Origin: Chinchilla lanigera | Taxonomy: Eukaryota > Chordata > Mammalia > Rodentia > Chinchillidae | NCBI RefSeq assembly: GCF_000276665.1 | Contig: NW_004955425.1 | Coordinates: 25,838,377 to 25,902,376, forward strand | Direction: 5' to 3' | DNA length: 64,000 bases | Shown here: one piece after another, positions 53,001 to 56,119 of the stretch | Layout of the letters: the number at the start of each line of letters is the position of its first letter | How positions within the stretch are numbered: position 1 is the stretch's first letter | Made by a program: the position numbers and the translations under genes | The notes under the pieces: generated by a model | Databases searched by the model: none | What the model saw: only the letters and a program-made list of their open reading frames with translations | What the model was told of the DNA's origin: nothing

Positions 53001-54466
53001 TTCCAGTGAAGACACTGCAAATAGCGTTCCAGTGGCAGAGTCTGCAAACCCCTCTGAGACTGGGACACTGGATAAAGTAAGGCACAAATAACCTAATTTT
53101 ATGAAAGTGCCAGTGTTGTAGTCTATATTTCTTCTACCTTGACCAATCATTTTCCATTAGGAAAATTAATTTTTTTTTTAGATTTGATATTGTAAGAAAA
53201 TACACTCAGTAATATTCTGTAAGTTGAAATCTTTGTAACCTTGATTTATATCTTTCTTATGGGGCTCAATCTTTATTATCAATTAAAAGTCACTGTCTGC
53301 CTTATGAGAAATGAATTTTATTTTGTAGACTTAGAGAAATGCTTAGAAAAATGGATAAAACATGATTTACCAAATATTTGAGTCCTTACTGCTTATATGG
53401 TCTCTGCCCAAAGCACTAATTTTAATTAGGGAGACAGATCAGTTGGAAAAAAAACTTGGTAAGAGTATTTTAAAATAATTTTAACATTTAAAAAAAATTA
53501 ATGGTTAAAAACTATTGTGATTGTTTTATTGTGTCTTAAATCAGTGAATAAAACTTACATTGCCTTTACCTATCATGTAATGAAACAACAGTCAAACTTA
53601 GTGGGTAGGGCAGTATTATGTCCCAAGGGATTCTTTGTTTTGGCTCCAGTGACACTAGATACTAAAAACTTATTCATGATTTTGAAGAATCTTGACATGA
53701 AGTTTTACTCCCTGAGGTAAAATAACTACTTTTATTATATATATGAAGTAAGAATTTAGTGCATTAGAATTACCAGCAGACAATTTCAAGGAATTTAGGT
53801 TGTATGCAGAGTATATATATATATGATTAACAAAATAATGGATACTGAATTTTTTGTCGTGGCATATTAATGTCTGAGAATAATTCATTTTAGAACTACA
53901 CTGGAAAAGCTTATTGACCAAGATTTTATTTTCAGACCTCACTCATAGCTGAGCCAGAAATGTTGATAGCCCAAGTTCCATCTGATGACAGGGCGCACAA
54001 TGAAGAGAAACTGCCCCTAGTTCCAAGAAAGAAAACACATTTGGGGAATTCAGACATTGTTGAAGAACGAGCTGACAGTGGCTTTCCGAACTCTGTGATA
54101 GCTGAATTTTCTGAAGAACCAGTCTCAGAGAATTTATTACCCAACACTACTTCATCAGTGGAAGACCAGGGTGAGGAGGGGCCTGAGTCCCGGGAAACCT
54201 CTACTGCTCTTTCTCAGAGTTCTTTGATAGAGGTGGAACTTGAAGATGTGCCATTTTCACAAAATGCAGGACAGAAGAACCAGTCAGAGGAACAGTCTGA
54301 AGCATCATCGGAGCAACTGGATCAGTTTACACAGGCGGCAGAGAAGGCTGTGGATAGTAGCTCAGAGGAGATGGAAGTGGAAGTCCCTGTGGTGGACAGG
54401 CGGAATTTAAGAAGAAAGGCCAAAGGGCATAAAGGACCTGCTAAGAAGAAAGCCAAGCTGACCTGA
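1898..54466 (+). CDS. FAM169A: FAM169A, soluble lamin-associated protein of 75 kDa (spliced, 12 coding exons)
   Basis: Joined exons give 1986 nt, 661 codons with the stop, close to the roughly 670 residues of the human protein as I recall it. Family knowledge: FAM169A (SLAP75) is a soluble nuclear protein associated with lamins. Residues 1-266 form the conserved globular part; residues 184-203 ([12 protein letters not shown] and following helix) resemble motif A of GNAT acetyltransferases, but Asp193 stands where the conserved loop glycine is expected. Residues from about 305 to 640 are Ser/Glu/Asp-rich and probably disordered. The C-terminus has basic clusters ([15 protein letters not shown]) that look like a bipartite nuclear localisation signal. 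Every intron begins GT and ends AG, and all phases agree. The start ATG at 1898 is chosen because it opens the conserved MAFPVD N-terminus. The gene is orthologous by sequence and synteny; enzymatic activity is not claimed. Confidence 0.96.
2030..3080 (+). other. FAM169A: FAM169A intron, no other features seen
   Basis: AT-rich unique sequence between a GTAAGG donor and a TTTCAG acceptor. I see no recognisable SINE, LINE or ORF in it. Confidence 0.7.
3081..3180 (+). CDS. FAM169A: FAM169A coding exon 2 (residues 45-78)
   Basis: Opens after TTTCAG with [18 protein letters not shown] and ends at ACAG|GTCTCT, leaving phase 1. The 100 nt match the conserved segment of the family between the acidic N-terminus and the ALYLADQWW motif encoded by the next exon. 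Confidence 0.95.
3317..3405 (-). mobile_element. ID-like SINE
   Basis: On the + strand a T-rich head is followed by the reverse complement of a tRNA-like body, ending ...GAGCTATACCCCTGACCC. The copy is diverged (GGTACAGGGAATTGAACTC), so it is older than most others here. Confidence 0.85.
3406..3555 (-). mobile_element. B1 SINE
   Basis: Reverse complement of a 7SL-derived B1, with the diagnostic CCTCCCAAGTGCTGGGATTA and the two similar CAGGCTG blocks of the internal duplication. It directly abuts the ID copy on its left. Confidence 0.85.
3571..3671 (-). mobile_element. ID-like SINE with target-site duplication
   Basis: A GTTTT-rich head, then CCGGTACTGGGAGTCGAACTC and ...GAGCTAAATCCCCAGCCCC. 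The flanks repeat AAAATGTAATTTTCT at about 3557-3570 and 3674-3687, a clear target-site duplication. Confidence 0.9.
3854..3939 (+). CDS. FAM169A: FAM169A coding exon 3 (residues 78-106)
   Basis: After TTTTAG the split Ala codon is completed and the frame reads [17 protein letters not shown] to GLKQ, ending at CAG|GTAACA in phase 0. The hydrophobic and aromatic ALYLADQWW segment is a hallmark of FAM169 proteins. Confidence 0.95.
3940..7339 (+). other. FAM169A: FAM169A intron, mostly unclassified repeat-like sequence
   Basis: A 3.4-kb intron without recognised genes. The sequence from about 4040 to 6950 has richer GC and fewer homopolymers than the neighbouring introns and may be an old retroelement body, but I cannot name a family. 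A short B1 tail remnant (AACAAGACCTTGTCTCAGAAAAC) lies at about 5154-5176. Confidence 0.45.
7340..7511 (+). CDS. FAM169A: FAM169A coding exon 4 (residues 107-164)
   Basis: Begins after TTGTAG with [20 protein letters not shown] and ends ...FYSVKPT plus one base at ACAG|GTGAGT, phase 1. The 172 nt are fully open and contain the conserved [20 protein letters not shown] segment. Confidence 0.96.
8021..8127 (-). mobile_element. Young ID-like SINE
   Basis: Full-length copy of the local consensus: CTCCGGTACCGGGAACCGAA, then GCCAGGCAGGCGCTTTTGCC and GAGCTAAATCCCCAGCCC. GATGTTT flanks both sides (8015-8021 and 8128-8134), marking the insertion. Confidence 0.92.
8147..8229 (-). mobile_element. ID-like SINE
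   Basis: A second ID copy less than 20 bases after the previous one, more diverged (GGTACCGGGAATCGAACTC, CACTGAGCTATATCCCCGG). Confidence 0.87.
9796..9915 (-). mobile_element. Old tRNA-derived SINE remnant after a CATC/TTTA repeat
   Basis: (CATC)n and (TTTA)n stretches lead into GCTGGAGATGAAACCCAAGG and ...CACACTCCCAGCCC, the worn reverse complement of an ID-type body. Confidence 0.55.
11961..11991. repeat. (GT)n microsatellite
   Basis: An almost pure GT run with one interruption, immediately before a B1-dID element. Confidence 0.9.
11992..12176 (-). mobile_element. B1-dID dimeric SINE
   Basis: Read on the - strand, a B1 monomer (AGCCAGGCATGGTGGCACAAG ... CTGTCTC) is followed by a short A-rich linker and an ID-type right half (TTGAATCCAGCTGCACTC in + orientation). 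That order is the B1-dID dimer known from squirrel-, dormouse- and guinea-pig-related rodents. Confidence 0.65.
12750..12847 (-). mobile_element. Young ID-like SINE
   Basis: A long T head followed by the consensus body CTCCGGTACCGGGAACCGAA to GAGCTAAATCCCCAGCCCC. CTTAATTTT occurs on both sides as the probable target duplication. Confidence 0.92.
12849..12975 (-). mobile_element. B1 SINE with local triplication
   Basis: A reverse-complement B1 in which a 12-bp unit (GTAGTTCACTAT) is tandemly repeated near 12880-12908. It abuts the ID copy on its left. Confidence 0.8.
14003..14132 (-). mobile_element. B1 SINE
   Basis: GAGACAGGGTCTCACTGTG, then CAGGCTGGCCTGGAGCTCA and GTGCTGGGATTCCAGG ... CACCATGCCCAG: a reverse-complement B1 with only one CAGGCTG block, so probably lacking the internal duplication. 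Confidence 0.85.
14369..14427 (+). other. Candidate cryptic exon in the 24-kb FAM169A intron
   Basis: A 59-nt segment lies between a good acceptor (CTAACTTTCAG) and a donor (ATG|GTATGT). It is open in the frame set by the preceding FAM169A exon, giving a peptide beginning [15 protein letters not shown]. Because it adds 59 nt it would shift the next exon out of frame and reach a stop within that exon. Its use is not shown. Confidence 0.25.
14571..14732 (-). mobile_element. B1 SINE with internal duplication
   Basis: Reverse-complement B1 with two similar blocks (GTTCAGGCTGGCTTTAAACTC and TAGGCGGGCCTTGAACTC) before CCTCAGCCTTCTGAGTACTG. Confidence 0.85.
15000..15400 (-). mobile_element. Possible LTR-type remnant
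   Basis: TTTATTGAGGGAAAGAAAAG near 15040 on the + strand gives an AATAAA on the - strand, followed by GC-richer unique-looking sequence without ORFs. This layout resembles an antisense rodent retroviral LTR. No matching second LTR or coding region is seen, so the assignment is weak. Confidence 0.3.
15585..15764 (-). mobile_element. B1 SINE with internal duplication
   Basis: A (GTTT)n head and GAGATAGGGTCTTGCTATGC are followed by two CTGGCC-type blocks and TCTCAAGTGCTGGGATTACA. Confidence 0.87.
15775..16335 (-). mobile_element. Possible antisense LTR remnant
   Basis: Another GC-richer block, with CCTTTTATTGAGAAAGAAC near 16050 (AATAAA on the - strand). It may belong to the same class as 15000-15400. 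It has no ORF or identifiable primer-binding site and is assigned by overall look only. Confidence 0.25.
16343..16683 (-). repeat. Old mammalian interspersed repeat, family not assigned
   Basis: Motifs such as AACACAATACCACAGACTG, AGAGGTTTATTTTGGCTTAC and GAATTTTGGAGGGGACAAAC occur in a widespread ancient mammalian repeat. I recognise the pattern but cannot assign the family or orientation with confidence. Confidence 0.45.
17101..17160. repeat. 30-bp tandem duplication
   Basis: The 30-base unit AATTTCAAGATAAGGAGGAT plus ten more bases is present twice head to tail at 17101-17130 and 17131-17160, with a single C/T difference near the end. Confidence 0.95.
17160..17720 (+). mobile_element. Possible L1 5'-region remnant
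   Basis: A-rich sequence in the + orientation resembles the 5' part of ancient mammalian L1 elements (AGGGAAAATGATGTCC, TTTACCTAGTCAAATTATC). No intact ORF is present. The identification is from memory of the pattern and weak. Confidence 0.3.
18594..18697 (-). mobile_element. Young ID-like SINE
   Basis: Consensus ID body after a long T run. It differs by CGCTACCGG and one missing T in GCGCTTTGCC. Flanking TCACAAAAGGGTTTT and TCAAAAGAGTTTT are the diverged target duplication. Confidence 0.92.
19270..19610 (+). repeat. Unclassified old interspersed repeat-like segment
   Basis: Runs such as GGTGTCACTGAGAAAGTGAT and GTGAAGGACTTTGTCATACT have the feel of an ancient mammalian repeat found in many introns. 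Family not assigned. Confidence 0.3.
20181..20279 (-). mobile_element. Young ID-like SINE inserted in L1
   Basis: Consensus ID body with a long T head. The 16-bp L1 sequence CTCCATATTGATTTCT is repeated exactly at 20165-20180 and 20280-20295, a textbook target-site duplication. Confidence 0.96.
20422..20508 (-). mobile_element. ID-like SINE, diverged
   Basis: GGTACTGGGAATTGAACTTAG and ...CTGATCTAAATCCCCAGCCCC show a worn ID copy inside the same L1, older than the one at 20181. Confidence 0.87.
20984..21052 (-). mobile_element. B1 fragment
   Basis: Only the left-monomer half is present: CTGCCTCCTGAGTGCTGGGA ... CACCACCACACCCAG. It lies inside the L1. Confidence 0.75.
21110..21252 (-). mobile_element. 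B1 SINE
   Basis: A diverged reverse-complement B1 with both duplication blocks, ending CTACAATGCCCAGTTTG, inside L1 sequence. Confidence 0.8.
21572..21660 (-). mobile_element. ID-like SINE with target-site duplication
   Basis: GGTACCGGGAATTGAACTCAG to GAGCTACATCCCTGGTGC. GAGATAAGGTC is exactly repeated at 21561-21571 and 21661-21671 in the host L1. Confidence 0.93.
21975..22102 (-). mobile_element. B1 SINE, internally shortened
   Basis: A (GTTTT)n head, AAGACAGGGTCTTGATATGC and two CTGGCC blocks pass directly to CGCTGTGCCATCACGCCTGG. The usual CCTCAGCCTCCCAAGTGCTG segment is missing. Confidence 0.8.
22279..22444 (-). mobile_element. B1 SINE with target-site duplication
   Basis: Complete reverse-complement B1 with internal duplication. 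TAGTTGGTAGGC occurs at 22267-22278 and 22445-22456. Confidence 0.92.
22592..22747 (-). mobile_element. B1 SINE, young
   Basis: A well-preserved B1 with GAGACAGGGTCTTGCTATGC, both duplication blocks and TCCCGAGTGCTGGGATTACA, ending in CCACGCCCGGC. It retains CpGs, consistent with recent insertion into the L1. Confidence 0.92.
24080..25020 (-). mobile_element. Old L1 3'-end fragment, antisense
   Basis: The + strand shows the usual reverse-complement landmarks of an ancient L1 3' region: AAAAAGAAACTCAGTATTCAT, CACTAATTGCTGAATAG, AAATAATATTCCCTTGCATAA and CTACTGTGAACAGTG. No ORF survives. Confidence 0.7.
25050..25740 (-). pseudogene. FABP3: FABP3 processed pseudogene
   Basis: The - strand from 25659 (ATG) to 25270 (TGA) is an intronless copy of heart fatty-acid-binding protein mRNA, a cytosolic lipid carrier in the parent gene. 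Recognisable pieces are [35 protein letters not shown] and the C-terminal RTYEKEA. The coding remnant is 390 nt against about 402 for an intact gene, and at least two frame breaks are visible, one after the GVGF segment and one in the last third. Flanking UTR-like sequence and a T-run at about 25040 (A-tail on the - strand) indicate LINE-mediated retrotransposition, here into an old L1. Non-functional as a protein gene. Confidence 0.9.
25760..27500 (-). mobile_element. Old L1 fragment, antisense
   Basis: Landmarks on the + strand include GTTTGTACAGCAGTCACCAC, GAAAATATTTTTCCATACCATG, TCCATTGACCCTTACATCTG and GGCTGTTCAAGATTCTTTC. These are typical of an ancient L1 3' half in reverse. It probably continues the element at 24080 across the FABP3 pseudogene. 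Confidence 0.7.
26342..26474 (-). mobile_element. B1 SINE
   Basis: TTGAGATAGGGTCACTGTATG followed by CTCAGCCTCCTGAGTGCTG and GGCATGCACACCATAG. A reverse-complement B1 inside the old L1. Confidence 0.85.
28085..28116. repeat. (TTTA)n microsatellite
   Basis: Seven uninterrupted TTTA/ATTT units directly left of the Tigger-like element. Confidence 0.9.
28121..28985. mobile_element. Tigger/pogo-like non-autonomous DNA transposon with nested ID
   Basis: The left end TACGGTCATCCCTCGCTATA and the right end CACGATAGGTGAGGGATCAT are imperfect inverted repeats, and each terminus abuts TA, the target duplication of Tc1/mariner-type elements. The interior (about 770 bp without the nested ID) is AT-rich and has no transposase ORF, so it could only have moved in trans. 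A short GTGTGGGAAAGGTTTATAGG-type unit is repeated near 28750-28870. The subfamily is not assigned. Confidence 0.75.
28184..28275 (-). mobile_element. ID-like SINE nested in the Tigger-like element
   Basis: TTTTGGTATTGGGAATTGAAC to GAGCTATATCCCCAGCCCC. The 17-bp TGTATTGTGGGTTTTTA is repeated at 28167-28183 and 28276-28292, proving insertion after the DNA transposon. Confidence 0.94.
28986..29055 (-). mobile_element. ID-like SINE, 3'-truncated and diverged
   Basis: CTGGAAATTAAACTCAGAACC to GAGCTATATCCCCGACCCC begins exactly at the TA that ends the Tigger-like element and lacks its T head. Confidence 0.8.
29580..30480 (-). pseudogene. Possible retrocopied mRNA 3' region, parent unknown
   Basis: On the - strand the segment ends with GTGACAATAAAACTTTCAG, a convincing polyadenylation signal at about 29615. 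It also has a 115-codon open frame (30389-30042) opening [20 protein letters not shown]. The composition is like an mRNA 3' UTR rather than neighbouring intron. I do not recognise the protein or any domain; the ORF may be chance. No clear A-tail or target duplication was identified. Confidence 0.3.
30548..30990 (-). pseudogene. RPL26: RPL26 processed pseudogene
   Basis: The - strand from 30936 (ATG, MKFNPFVT-type start) down to 30594 (TAA after an ...MQE-like end) is an intronless, broken copy of 60S ribosomal protein L26 (uL24) mRNA. Pieces such as [12 protein letters not shown] and [16 protein letters not shown] segments can be read with frame changes between them. The remnant is 343 nt against about 438 for the parental ORF. 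An A-rich run (T-run near 30550 on the + strand) marks the retrotransposed tail. RPL26L1 as parent cannot be excluded. Confidence 0.85.
31241..31352 (+). mobile_element. B1 SINE
   Basis: GCTGGGCATGGTGGCTCCTG, CTGTAATCCCAGCAATCAGG and GACTCTGTCTCAAAG: a sense-orientation B1 with a shortened middle. Confidence 0.88.
31351..31390. repeat. (GATA)n(GACA)n microsatellite
   Basis: GATAGATA then GACAGACAGACA grown from the tail of the B1 on its left. Confidence 0.88.
31892..32071 (+). CDS. FAM169A: FAM169A coding exon 5 (residues 164-223), GNAT-like motif A
   Basis: Begins after ACTGCAG and reads [20 protein letters not shown] and on to SSFMYT, ending ACAG|GTAAGT in phase 1. It encodes a beta-strand/loop/helix pattern ([20 protein letters not shown]) resembling the acetyl-CoA-binding motif A of GNAT acetyltransferases. 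The loop reads R-G-K-D-F-G where active enzymes usually have R-x-x-G-x-G/A. Confidence 0.96.
32880..33480 (-). mobile_element. Old L1 3'-end remnant, antisense
   Basis: Landmarks include AAGATTCATCCATGGTGTTG and GCTGAAAAATATTCCATTGTA, familiar from the reverse complement of ancient L1 3' regions. Confidence 0.6.
33200..33271 (-). mobile_element. B1 fragment
   Basis: CTAGGCTGGGCTTGAATATAT then TCCCAGAGTGCTGGGATTAT and CACCATGCCAG: a partial reverse-complement B1 within the L1 remnant. Confidence 0.75.
34960..35260 (+). mobile_element. MER8/Tigger-like non-autonomous DNA transposon
   Basis: Opens GATTGAGCATATGTAATCTG, then AATCCAAAATTTGAGATGCC and TTTCAGGCTATGTGCATAG, and ends GATTAAGGGTACTCAA, which mirrors the start. 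These are hallmarks of the small Tigger-derived element class I know as MER8. It is diverged. Confidence 0.6.
35303..35450 (+). mobile_element. B1 SINE
   Basis: GCCGGGCATGGTGATGCACAC, then GGTTCAAGGCCAGCCTGGGC and GAGACCCTGTCTCAAAATAC: a sense B1 with internal duplication. Confidence 0.9.
35450..35507. repeat. A-rich (GAAA)n tract
   Basis: The expanded A-rich tail of the B1 on its left, with GAAGGAAGGAAAGAAAGAAAG. Confidence 0.85.
36090..36760 (+). mobile_element. Ancient LTR-like block
   Basis: Strings such as CATAGTTCAGGGATTTTTATG, CACCAAGAGTTGCCACATTAG and CCCAGGAAATGTTATGGGAT resemble an old mammalian endogenous-retrovirus LTR class (ERVL/MaLR-like). It is a solitary fragment with no retroviral coding sequence. 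Subfamily not assigned. Confidence 0.45.
36920..37145 (+). mobile_element. MER8/Tigger-like fragment
   Basis: TTGAGCATCTGTATGACGCC at the left, then TTTTGTGTTTAGACTTGGATC and ATATTCCAAAATATGAGAAAG, parallel to the copy at 34960 (TTTTGTGTTTACACTTGGATA). Confidence 0.55.
37388..37590 (+). mobile_element. MER8/Tigger-like terminal pieces
   Basis: ATTCCAAAATCCAGAATGTTC, GCAACTTTTTGAATGG, then GAAACACTTGTGGTCCAAG and TTTTGGATAGGAGGGGATAC: both ends of the same element type joined with the middle missing. Confidence 0.55.
38092..38138. repeat. (TG)n(CG)n alternating purine-pyrimidine tract
   Basis: An alternating run moves from TG repeats to about eleven CG dinucleotides. Such tracts are the classic Z-DNA-forming sequence. 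It directly precedes an ID-like remnant. Confidence 0.93.
38139..38214 (-). mobile_element. Old tRNA-derived SINE remnant
   Basis: GTGCTAGGCAAGTGTTCTACC and CTGAGCTACACCCCTCAGCCC are a reversed ID-type body with much divergence. Confidence 0.65.
38482..38570 (-). mobile_element. ID-like SINE with target-site duplication
   Basis: A C-rich head replaces the usual T run; then CTCCGGTACCAGGAACCAAAC to GAGCTAAATCCCCAGCCC. CTGTGCCATTT is repeated at 38471-38481 and 38571-38581. Confidence 0.94.
38875..39003 (+). CDS. FAM169A: FAM169A coding exon 6 (residues 224-266)
   Basis: After TTTTACAG the frame reads [20 protein letters not shown] to ETLKMT, ending ACAG|GTAAGA in phase 1. It is the last part of the conserved globular region; the [11 protein letters not shown] segment is a strong family signature. 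Confidence 0.96.
39004..39646 (+). other. FAM169A: FAM169A intron with one B1
   Basis: A short intron between GTAAGA and ACACAG, holding a single sense B1 and otherwise unique sequence. Confidence 0.7.
39224..39385 (+). mobile_element. B1 SINE with internal duplication
   Basis: GACTGGGCATGGAGGTGCATG, CCAGCCTGGGCTACATAGTG and CAAGACCCTTGTTTCAAAAC with an A-rich tail. Confidence 0.9.
39647..39759 (+). CDS. FAM169A: FAM169A coding exon 7 (residues 267-304)
   Basis: Opens after ACACAG and reads [20 protein letters not shown] to NEMQLT, then ACT|GTAGGT, phase 0. It starts the poorly conserved, polar part of the protein. The donor is chosen because the next exon resumes IDSLKDA in phase. Confidence 0.93.
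39760..42042 (+). other. FAM169A: FAM169A intron without recognised genes
   Basis: 2.3 kb of AT-rich sequence. A stretch near 41090-41830 resembles an old interspersed repeat but I cannot name a family. No SINE of the young classes is present. Confidence 0.55.
42043..42082 (+). CDS. FAM169A: FAM169A coding exon 8, 40 nt (residues 305-318)
   Basis: A very small exon after TCTCTTAG reading [13 protein letters not shown] plus one base at GAAG|GTAAGA, phase 1. It is recognised only because it fits the frame on both sides and the family sequence. Exons of this size are prone to being missed. Confidence 0.92.
42083..42724 (+). other. FAM169A: FAM169A intron with one ID SINE
   Basis: A 642-nt intron; the ID copy at 42186-42291 is its only recognisable element. 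Confidence 0.7.
42186..42291 (-). mobile_element. ID-like SINE with target-site duplication
   Basis: A T/G-rich head, CTGTACTAGGAATTGAACTC and GAGCTAAATCCCCAGCCCC. ACAGCTCTCAATCT at 42172-42185 and ACAGCTCTCAGTCT at 42292-42305 flank it. Confidence 0.94.
42725..42875 (+). CDS. FAM169A: FAM169A coding exon 9 (residues 318-368)
   Basis: After CCCCTCAG the frame reads [20 protein letters not shown] to PAASIN plus two bases, AATAA|GTAAAG, phase 2. The [10 protein letters not shown] cluster is a possible second basic nuclear-targeting patch. Reading through the donor gives an in-frame stop at once. Confidence 0.94.
43812..43937 (+). mobile_element. B1 SINE
   Basis: TGAGCTGGGCCTCGTGGCACA, GGCTGAGGCAGGAGGATCG and GCGAGATCCTGTCTGG followed by an A tail. 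It lacks the internal duplication. Confidence 0.88.
44281..44350 (-). mobile_element. Old tRNA-derived SINE remnant
   Basis: GTCAAACCCAAGGCCCTGTG and GCATGCTGGGTAGGGCTGTAA suggest a worn reversed ID-type body. Confidence 0.4.
45203..45298 (+). mobile_element. Old ID-like SINE remnant
   Basis: GGGCTGAGGAATGGTTCGGTG followed by GGTAGAACATAAG resembles an ID-type A box and body in sense orientation. A 16-base unit (CAAGAATACTAAGCTA-type) is duplicated inside. Confidence 0.45.
45626..45782 (+). CDS. FAM169A: FAM169A coding exon 10 (residues 368-420)
   Basis: After TTTTCAAG one base completes Lys368, then [20 protein letters not shown] to EKQDGEK, ending AAA|GTATGC, phase 0. Strongly acidic and Ser-rich ([19 protein letters not shown]), with several casein-kinase-2-like S-x-x-E/D patterns. 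Confidence 0.95.
47043..47121 (-). mobile_element. 5'-truncated young ID SINE
   Basis: TTTTTCTCTGGTACCGGGAAC to GCCAGGCAGGCGC, then the copy stops, so the A-box end is missing. CTAGACTTTC (47033-47042) and TTAGACTTTC (47122-47131) frame it, so the truncation occurred at insertion. Confidence 0.92.
47540..49500 (-). mobile_element. L1 fragment, antisense, with internal deletion
   Basis: On the - strand the 3' UTR and ORF2 C-terminus occupy 47550-48105 (TTTGAAGAATCTCCATATTG, TTCCCACCAACAATG). After about 48110 the sequence jumps to upstream ORF2 (TCTTTCCATGTGCTGCTGAGA, GGCTTGAAGTCCAGTTTGTC) and continues to about 49490. The missing middle should hold the reverse-transcriptase core. Dead by deletion and by many stops. 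Confidence 0.9.
49562..49732 (-). mobile_element. B1 SINE with internal duplication
   Basis: TTGAGATTAGAGTCTTTGCTG, two CTGGCC/CTGGTC blocks and CCAGTGCTGGGATTATAGGC, with a C-rich insertion near 49680. Confidence 0.9.
50517..50668 (+). mobile_element. B1 SINE with target-site duplication
   Basis: GGCTGGGTGTGGTGGTGCATG to AGACCCTGTCTCAAAAAGACC plus an A tail. AAAGATTCTATTAAGG is repeated on both sides (about 50501-50516 and 50669-50684). Confidence 0.93.
51985..52045 (+). mobile_element. B1 remnant
   Basis: TCAGTGGTGGCACATGGCTA, then GTGAAACCCTGTCTCAAGAG: the two ends of a B1 with most of the middle deleted. Confidence 0.55.
52607..52715 (-). mobile_element. Young ID-like SINE with target-site duplication
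   Basis: A (GTTTT)n head, CTCCAGTACCGGGAACTGAAC and GAGCTAAATCCCCAGCCCC. AAGATAGTGTTTT is repeated at 52594-52606 and 52716-52728. Confidence 0.95.
52882..53076 (+). CDS. FAM169A: FAM169A coding exon 11 (residues 421-485)
   Basis: After GGTGTAG the frame reads [20 protein letters not shown] to TGTLDK, 65 exact codons, ending AAA|GTAAGG in phase 0. The middle is highly acidic ([13 protein letters not shown]). This exon can be skipped without changing the frame. Confidence 0.95.
53077..53935 (+). other. FAM169A: FAM169A last intron
   Basis: 859 nt of AT-rich sequence with a short (TA)n at 53812-53824. No SINE or gene is seen. Confidence 0.75.
53936..54466 (+). CDS. FAM169A: FAM169A coding exon 12 and stop (residues 486-661)
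   Basis: After TTTTCAG the exon is open for 176 codons to TGA at 54464-54466. It contains the conserved segment [15 protein letters not shown], then [20 protein letters not shown], a Ser/Glu/Gln-rich stretch, and the C-terminal basic signal ([14 protein letters not shown] then AKKKAKLT). Nuclear localisation is inferred from these clusters and from the known nuclear location of the family member. Confidence 0.97.
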   Translation, partial: TSLIAEPEMLIAQVPSDDRAHNEEKLPLVPRKKTHLGNSDIVEERADSGFPNSVIAEFSEEPVSENLLPNTTSSVEDQGEEGPESRETSTALSQSSLIEVELEDVPFSQNAGQKNQSEEQSEASSEQLDQFTQAAEKAVDSSSEEMEVEVPVVDRRNLRRKAKGHKGPAKKKAKLT

Positions 54467-56035
54467 GTGAAGAAGAGATGCGTATGATAAACCTACTTCT
54501 TTGTAACATAATTGTTTTTTAAATACTGTAATTAATAAATAGCATGGGGTGCAGGAGAAAAATTTCCAGAATTTCAATTTGAACTTATTTACAATGCATT
54601 TTTCTCTTCCCTTTAGGATCTGAGATTCAACCTCTTTTTAATTTTTCATGCTTTGTGTAAATACAGTTTTTTATTTTTATTAATCATTTCAATTTTGGAA
54701 ACCCAGATCATATTATATTTTTCTTTAGCAGGTGGAACATCTGACCATTAGTATTTCAAAAAATACAAATTAAAAAGACTGAGAAAGTAGTTGGCTTTTT
54801 GTTACTTGGAAGGATCACAAGTCTTTGTGAAAACTTGCAGATGGTCTGTCAAAACTACTCACCAGTTTTTAAAATGTAGGGATTTCTGAACAGAAATAAG
54901 TGTTAGTAAGTTACAATTACAACCTTAAGTAAATGAGAGCATAAAAATGGAAGTTTATCCTTGAAGGTTTATGAAGGTATTTTGGTTTTGTAGATCCTCT
55001 TGTAGAGGGAGTATCTTCCTTCAACTTCAGTGTCTGTGGAAAGATACATAAAAATCGATTTTCCAACTTCGTATCATCTAACTGTGGCATATGGGCACAT
55101 TATCTAAAATTCCATTTATAGTATCAGTTTGCTGTCATTTTTAAAAAAAAATCTCTGCATATTTGCAGATGCTTCGAAGTTTAAGGAGTACACTTTCAAT
55201 CACATAAACAGCCCAGATAATGAAATTTAGGTATATAGTTTAACATGGACCTTGTGGTCCTGATCACAGATGAATTAAGCCAGAGATGCTTTGTTCCCAA
55301 CTGATTAATATCTATATGTCAGAAGTGTGAGTCCCATCCAAAGCCTCCTTAACCCGACTCCTGCCCAAATTCTGTAGTCTTATTTCCTCCTCAGCTTTCA
55401 TTGTCCCTGATTCTCCTGGCAGGTCTACTCGGCAGCGTATGCCTTGCTCTCTCTTCTTGGGTAGGTTTGGAGTGTACCCCCCAGCCTTAGATCTGCATGG
55501 CAGGAGTAAAGCTGCCCTAGGAGCTATAATTACAAGAGCTTAATTCAAATTAGAGGGATTTGTTGTCCATTTGGTCTTGCTCACTCTAGATTTGTTGTAC
55601 TGGTTGTAACCTTGCCTGTGTGTGTAATTTGTGTTGCCATAGCAGAAGTATTTATTTGGTTAGGAAAACTTGGGGAAAAAAAATCCCTAAAATGTTTTTG
55701 CACAGTAATGTGTTTTAAAACCAGCAAAATTCTAGAGTCCAGAATCTCGGAAAGCTCTTTGGCAGTATGACATATACTTAATTTGCAATTAAGTTGGAGA
55801 ATGTTTTGAGCCCATTTCAATTTGTGTTTGAAACAGCTTGCTCTTGATCTGTATATGAAAGGAATATGTTAGACTTTCATTATTTTGAATGCTATGGATT
55901 TATGTGGAAGATTTATTTCGCCTTCAGTCAGGTGCTATAATGTCTACATTTTATTTTGGGATATTAGTATTAGAGAAGGTCTTAGTTAAAATCTTTAAGC
56001 AAGCAAAATAGTACACCCTTTAATTCCTATTAGGC

Positions 56036-56119
56036 GGGGCTGGGGATTTAGCTCAGCTGCACAGCGCCTGCCTGGCAAGCGCAAGGTTGTGAGTTCGATT
56101 CCTGGTATGGAGGAAAAAC
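56036..56119 (+). mobile_element. ID-like SINE inside the FAM169A 3' UTR
   Basis: GGGGCTGGGGATTTAGCTCAG and GCGCCTGCCTGGCAAGCGCAA, then GTTCGATTCCTGGTATGGAGG. A sense copy with A-box- and B-box-like elements retained. Confidence 0.93.

Noticed and set aside
56036..56110. Possible tRNA gene
   Set aside because: The tRNA-like body belongs to an ID SINE. It lacks a proper anticodon stem and is followed by the ID tail.
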